Position numbers and translations under genes: made by a program. Of a stretch of 64,000 bases of DNA, positions 59,849 to 64,000 are shown piece after piece. The stretch comes from Physcomitrium patens (lineage: Eukaryota > Streptophyta > Bryopsida > Funariales > Funariaceae), in assembly GCF_000002425.4 (NCBI RefSeq), contig NC_037260.1:8340730-8404729 (forward strand). The letters are read 5' to 3'. Under the pieces are notes generated by a model. The model did not search any database. It was not told the DNA's origin and saw nothing but the letters and a program-made list of their open reading frames with translations. Numbering within the stretch: the first letter of the stretch is position 1; the number at the start of each line of letters is the position of its first letter.

Positions 59849-60376
59849 GCACAGATAGGACAGTTTCCAATATGATTACATTATGTGCAGGTACAAGCCA
59901 AATTAGCCTGGCTTAGCCGAGCTAAATGAGTTGTTATACACGGCCTTAGGTCAACAATTAGGACAAACATCTCGCCGTGGCCAAAACGGGAGTGCGTAAC
60001 CATAATGGCCGCATCCCCGCTACCGGGCGGTTAGCCAATACCAACGTGTCACGGCACCTCCTGCACTGCACTTCGGTGCTTATTTTTTTTTAACCCGGGA
60101 GGGGATTTCAAGGTTTGTCTAGACTGGCTTCACCGACAGAATATACTATGGGATCCAGCAAGGGTCTCGCATCGCAGGGTCAGCATAACATTTTGCCGTT
60201 GTTTCTCGAGGCTCAATTTTATCGTTTCGATTGATTGTCCCTGCAGTTCGGAGACCAGAGTTGGCAAGGTGAGCGCAGGACCTGACGATGGAATTGGTAC
60301 AAGGTGGATGAGCCTCCTGTTGTTGTTGTTGTCACTTTTGATCTCGATATTAAAAAACAGGAACGCGGAGGAGGCT

Positions 60377-61876
60377 ATGGCGACAAAGCAGAGTGGTGGT
60401 GCTCGGCTTAGCCCCCCGGTCTCCACAGAGCTATCGTTGAGGTCGGAGGAGGACCGGAACTTGCTTCTGGATTCATCTTCTAGCAAGGAGATTGTTGAAC
60501 AGGAGTTGCCAGTGGCTTGGTATAAACAATGTCAACATGGGAGGTGGCACTCTTACGCAGGTGCAGCTTTCTGCTTGGTTGTAGCACTGGTCATTTGTGT
60601 GCCATTCTTGAGCTATGAGGTTTTTAGTAGATGGGCATCGCGAGGTTTGCATCCTTGGGGTACATCTCGCCCGCTGCAGAAGCTGGACAAGCCGGTTGTG
60701 ATTCTCGTCTCCTCGGATGGGTTTAGGTTTGGGTATAACTGGAAGGCGGCCACGCCAAACATCGATAGGTTGAGGATGGAAGGGACCGAAGCTGACCCGG
60801 GGATGATTCCTGTCTTCCCATCGAAGACATTTCCGAATCACTATAGTATTGCTACGGGGCTGTACCCCGCGTACCATGGCATTGTAGGGAACTACTTCCG
60901 AGATCCTAATCCTGGGAGCAATGACACGTTCAAACCTGGCGAATTGGACCCGAAGTGGTGGTTGGGAGAGCCGATCTGGGAGACGGTGGTGAATCAGGGA
61001 TTGCAAGCTGCGACCTACTTCTGGCCGGGATCGCAGGTTAAGAAGGGGAATTGGACGTGCGAATCGAGGTTTTGCCAGGATTACAACAGCTCGGTTCCTT
61101 ACGAAGACCGCGTGGACACTGTACTAGGGTATCTGGACTTACCTTCACGTGAGCGGCCGAGCCTCATTACGCTGTACTTCGAATCTCCAGATGAGCCGGG
61201 GCATGAAACTGGCCCGGACGCGCCGCAAATCACAGCTGCTGTAGTGCGCATCGATACTATGATAGGGCGGCTTCTTGCAGGACTGGAGAAGAGGGGACTG
61301 GACAAAGATGTCACCATAATCCTAGTTGGGGACCACGGAATGGTTGGGAAATCCGAGGACAAGATGATTTATTTGGAAGATCTTGCCTCCGAGGTTCTGA
61401 TTCCTCGAGAGTGGGTTATGGATTACACCCCTGTGCTGCACATTCGACCGCCGCCTAACCTTGACGTCACAACCATTCACAGCAGCATGGCACGCGCGCT
61501 CACGTCATCCAACATGAACAACGCCGAGTTCTTAGAGATCTACTTAAAAGAGCAATTGCCGCCCCGGTTGCACTACTCGCACAGCCCCCGCATTGCTCCC
61601 ATTGTGGGTTTGGTGGCAGAAGGCTACACCCTCGCCTACGCTCGAACTGACAAGCCCATCACCTGCGGAGGTGAACACGGCTACGACAACGTACTACTCT
61701 CTATGCGAACAATCTTCATAGCCCGTGGCCCTCAGTTTGCGCAAGGGAGGCGAATTCCATCCTTCGAGAATGTGGAGCTGTACGAGATCATGGCTAACAT
61801 CCTCGGCCTCACTCCGGCGCCCAACAACGCCAGCCTCAATTTTGCTGCGTCTGTTCTTCTTCCCCTCCGCTCATAG
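60377..61876 (+). CDS. Ectonucleotide pyrophosphatase/phosphodiesterase (NPP family)
   Basis: A single-exon frame of 499 residues. NPP enzymes hydrolyse phosphodiester/pyrophosphate bonds in nucleotides and nucleotide sugars using two zinc ions. The sequence has a cytosolic tail, one membrane segment near residues 65-85 (AAFCLVVALVICVPFLSY), then the alkaline-phosphatase-fold domain: metal Asp in LVSSDGFRFGYNW, nucleophile Thr in FPSKTFPNHYSIATGLYP, metal Asp/His in FESPDEPGHETGP, Asp-His in VGDHGM and His in GEHGYDN. All metal ligands are present. Type II topology with a lumenal or extracellular catalytic domain is inferred. Start: ATG 60,377 has a good context (GCTATGG); an upstream in-frame ATG at 60,308 would add a Leu-rich stretch and cannot be excluded. 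Confidence 0.93.
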   Translation: MATKQSGGARLSPPVSTELSLRSEEDRNLLLDSSSSKEIVEQELPVAWYKQCQHGRWHSYAGAAFCLVVALVICVPFLSYEVFSRWASRGLHPWGTSRPLQKLDKPVVILVSSDGFRFGYNWKAATPNIDRLRMEGTEADPGMIPVFPSKTFPNHYSIATGLYPAYHGIVGNYFRDPNPGSNDTFKPGELDPKWWLGEPIWETVVNQGLQAATYFWPGSQVKKGNWTCESRFCQDYNSSVPYEDRVDTVLGYLDLPSRERPSLITLYFESPDEPGHETGPDAPQITAAVVRIDTMIGRLLAGLEKRGLDKDVTIILVGDHGMVGKSEDKMIYLEDLASEVLIPREWVMDYTPVLHIRPPPNLDVTTIHSSMARALTSSNMNNAEFLEIYLKEQLPPRLHYSHSPRIAPIVGLVAEGYTLAYARTDKPITCGGEHGYDNVLLSMRTIFIARGPQFAQGRRIPSFENVELYEIMANILGLTPAPNNASLNFAASVLLPLRS

Positions 61877-64000
61877 CACTCCCAATTCTTTGTACCTGAT
61901 CTTTGCTACCTTTGGTCTGTCTGTCCATCCCTTGTCCAAAATCCGACCTTTGGTACTGAACTTGCGGTGACGCTTTCCGTAAGTCTCAGATGGTTGATTC
62001 CGGAAGCTGGAGCATATGGTATTATATCTTATTATTGTGCTCCGCATTTCAGAGCTACATAGTTAGTTGTACTAAGATTGCGATTCATTGGTAGCGTTAG
62101 TGCAGTAGTGTCTGAGTTCCGGTAGTGGTTCTGTCAAATTTTGGTTGCAAATGCTCGGCATTGTCGAATCCTAGTGCTTGAAATTGAGGATCCTAATGCA
62201 CTGATGTGATGGGATTTAGTATCTTATTGCCGTTTATGTTGGTAGTTGGTGATGATCTTGGTATCTACAGTTTGAATTCAGGCTTTGTATGGAATTGCTG
62301 CAAAAACAACACCTAAGTTTTGTTCACTGCTCATTGAATTCCTAAAGAAAGATTTGTTATTCTACACGCTCCAAAAGAGTTGATGCAAATAGGTGGTGTA
62401 ATTAACAATTGCTTTGCTTAGCTTAAAAGGTTTGTGTAATATATCAATTATATATAATTGATGGTGTAAGTAGTCAAATAGTACTAATCTCTGTTCAATG
62501 ATAGAATAACGTCAGCAACCAAATCCATTATGTATGTAAGTAGAATTTGTAACGTTAATGGCTTTGTGATTTTTCAATCATTCATACCAAATAATGATGA
62601 GATTTTGATAAGAACTATCAATAATTTTGCAATTTAGACACAATTTTTAATGCTTCCTTTCTTATTCAATATCTAAGATAATCACATAAAAAAATGTCTT
62701 TTAGGTTCATTGTAAAAGCTACAAATGTTGATTTTAGCTGCAATATTGTTGAATCTAACATTAAAGATTGTACGTAGGGTGCATTAAGGTAATTAATTTC
62801 ATTTATTTATTAACATTTTGTTCAAAATCTACAATAATGTTCAAATAATAAGTATTATGAAATACATTGTTTAGTAAATAGCATAGCTCTATCTGTCAAT
62901 ATAATGATATAAAAAACCCCCAAAGGTTATGAAGTTGATATTACAAAACAATTGTTTATAGATTAACATTTCAATAGTTTTTATAAACAAAAATAAATAC
63001 ATTTTATGTTAAAAAAAATATGTTTAATAAAATACTTTAATGTGTTTTTTTATACATCTTATAAAATAGTTACTAATTATTTTTGAAAAAATCATGTATA
63101 TTTATATGTTTATAAATCTATCCAGACACATTATACTCATGCAAGTTTTATTTATTTTATTAATGATCTTAAAAGCAAAGTGTCAATGTTAAATATATTA
63201 TACAATGTAATTTCATACTTTTTATATAAAATATAATTTCATAAAAAATATATATATATATATATATATATTCAACATATGCTTTGTAATGGTCTAGGGT
63301 TATAGGGGTCTCAAGGTTTGGCAACGCAAGGTGAGCAACTTTGCTATCTAGATGAATTGACTTCCCAATTCATCACAAACTTTCGTCCAGATTTGCAACA
63401 GAGTTCATATTGAAATGACAACAGGACATGCAAGAGCAGGAGTGAGGAGCAGTGCATTTAAAGCATATGACATGAGATGCAATAGGATCACTTGCCTTTG
63501 CACACAAGAATTTTGTGCTACGCAAGGAAGTTGTGTAAGAGATAAGAGGGATAGTAAAAAGCTTTGGAATTGCTTTTTGCAAGATAAATGATAGGATATG
63601 CTTGGTTGGGAAGTAGAAAGGAGAGATGAATCCAATGCTCCTGAGATCATACGTACACATGAGCGGAGTTTTGTTCTATGGCTAGAGCGTGTACTAATTG
63701 AGATGGTGTAACCAAGTGTGCAGAGAGGTTCAATCGACACATAGCAAGTTACTAAATTCAAGATCCATGCTGCCTCTACTATGTGCTAGGAATTGATCAC
63801 AAATTCCAAATTCAGTGACAACAGCACGAGTTCAACTCGTTATTGTGCAAGTTTTGTACGAAATGTACAGAATAATTAAACCTCTTTAAAAGTAGAGAAT
63901 TCTGGAAGAGGGTGCAAGAGTATCAAGGCATGACTCTTCATATCCCACTTGCAGCAAGCTCCACAAGAAAAAGCAGTTACACAATTACTACTTAAAAATT
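61877..64000. other. Right-edge intergenic region
   Basis: The first few hundred bases are the probable 3' untranslated region of the NPP gene; the rest is AT-rich. An (AT)n microsatellite lies at about 63,246-63,271. Overlapping minus frames at 63,373-63,761 show no recognisable domain. Confidence 0.5.

Noticed and set aside
60269-60376. NPP start at 60,269
   Set aside because: That codon is GTG. ATGs exist at 60,308 and 60,377, and the latter has the better context and places the membrane segment as expected.
63373-63761. Cys-rich minus frame (CFKCTAPHSCSCMSC) as a zinc-finger gene
   Set aside because: The Cys/His spacing fits no known knuckle or finger, and an overlapping second frame on the same strand looks equally likely; no gene context.

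Overview
The window is nuclear DNA of a land plant. Spliced GT-AG genes encode plant-type proteins: the AP-3 beta adaptin is closest to the Arabidopsis protein I remember. A single-exon nucleotide pyrophosphatase/phosphodiesterase and a TTC1-like TPR protein are also present. A moss or other bryophyte fits best (AT-rich intergenic DNA, many chromodomain Ty3/gypsy elements, small gene island), but this is inference and no sequence here proves the species.

Layout. From 1 to about 47.4 kb the window is mostly stacked retrotransposons. A decayed Ty1/copia element lies at 1.09-3.6 kb (+). AT-rich dispersed repeats and a GC-rich island follow (2.7-7.2 kb). A decayed minus-strand gag (called E0) is split into three pieces by two younger chromoviruses: E2 (7,293-12,264) and E1 (13,009-19,357). 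E1 has two 540-base LTRs that I read as identical, a 5-base target duplication, gag, pol with a chromodomain, and an extra third ORF. From 19.7 to 33.2 kb there are long repeats with GC-rich islands and two badly decayed plus-strand gypsy pol remnants (E4, E5). E3 (33,743-39,008) is an older relative of E1. A minus-strand copia element lies at 42.1-47.4 kb and carries an antisense open frame.

The right quarter is the gene island: AP-3 beta (48,148-54,301, minus, 11 exons), TTC1-like (56,236-58,645, plus, 6 coding exons), a short unrecognised frame (59,522-59,848) and the phosphodiesterase (60,377-61,876, plus). The AP-3 and TTC1 genes are divergent and share an upstream region of about 0.8-1.9 kb. 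Exon phases of both spliced genes close exactly.

Main discovery. All three chromoviruses E1, E2 and E3 carry an 11-base segment inside the LTR that is complementary to an 11-base site beginning exactly 2 bases downstream of the 5' LTR. The sequences differ between E1/E3 and E2, yet the pairing, its length and its offset are kept. A TATA box lies 31-32 bases upstream of the LTR segment, so that segment would be the exact 5' end of the mRNA. This is the architecture of Tf1-type self-priming rather than tRNA priming. The same elements share a third ORF after the chromodomain and a leader hairpin with compensatory base changes. Together they describe a coherent element family worth follow-up.
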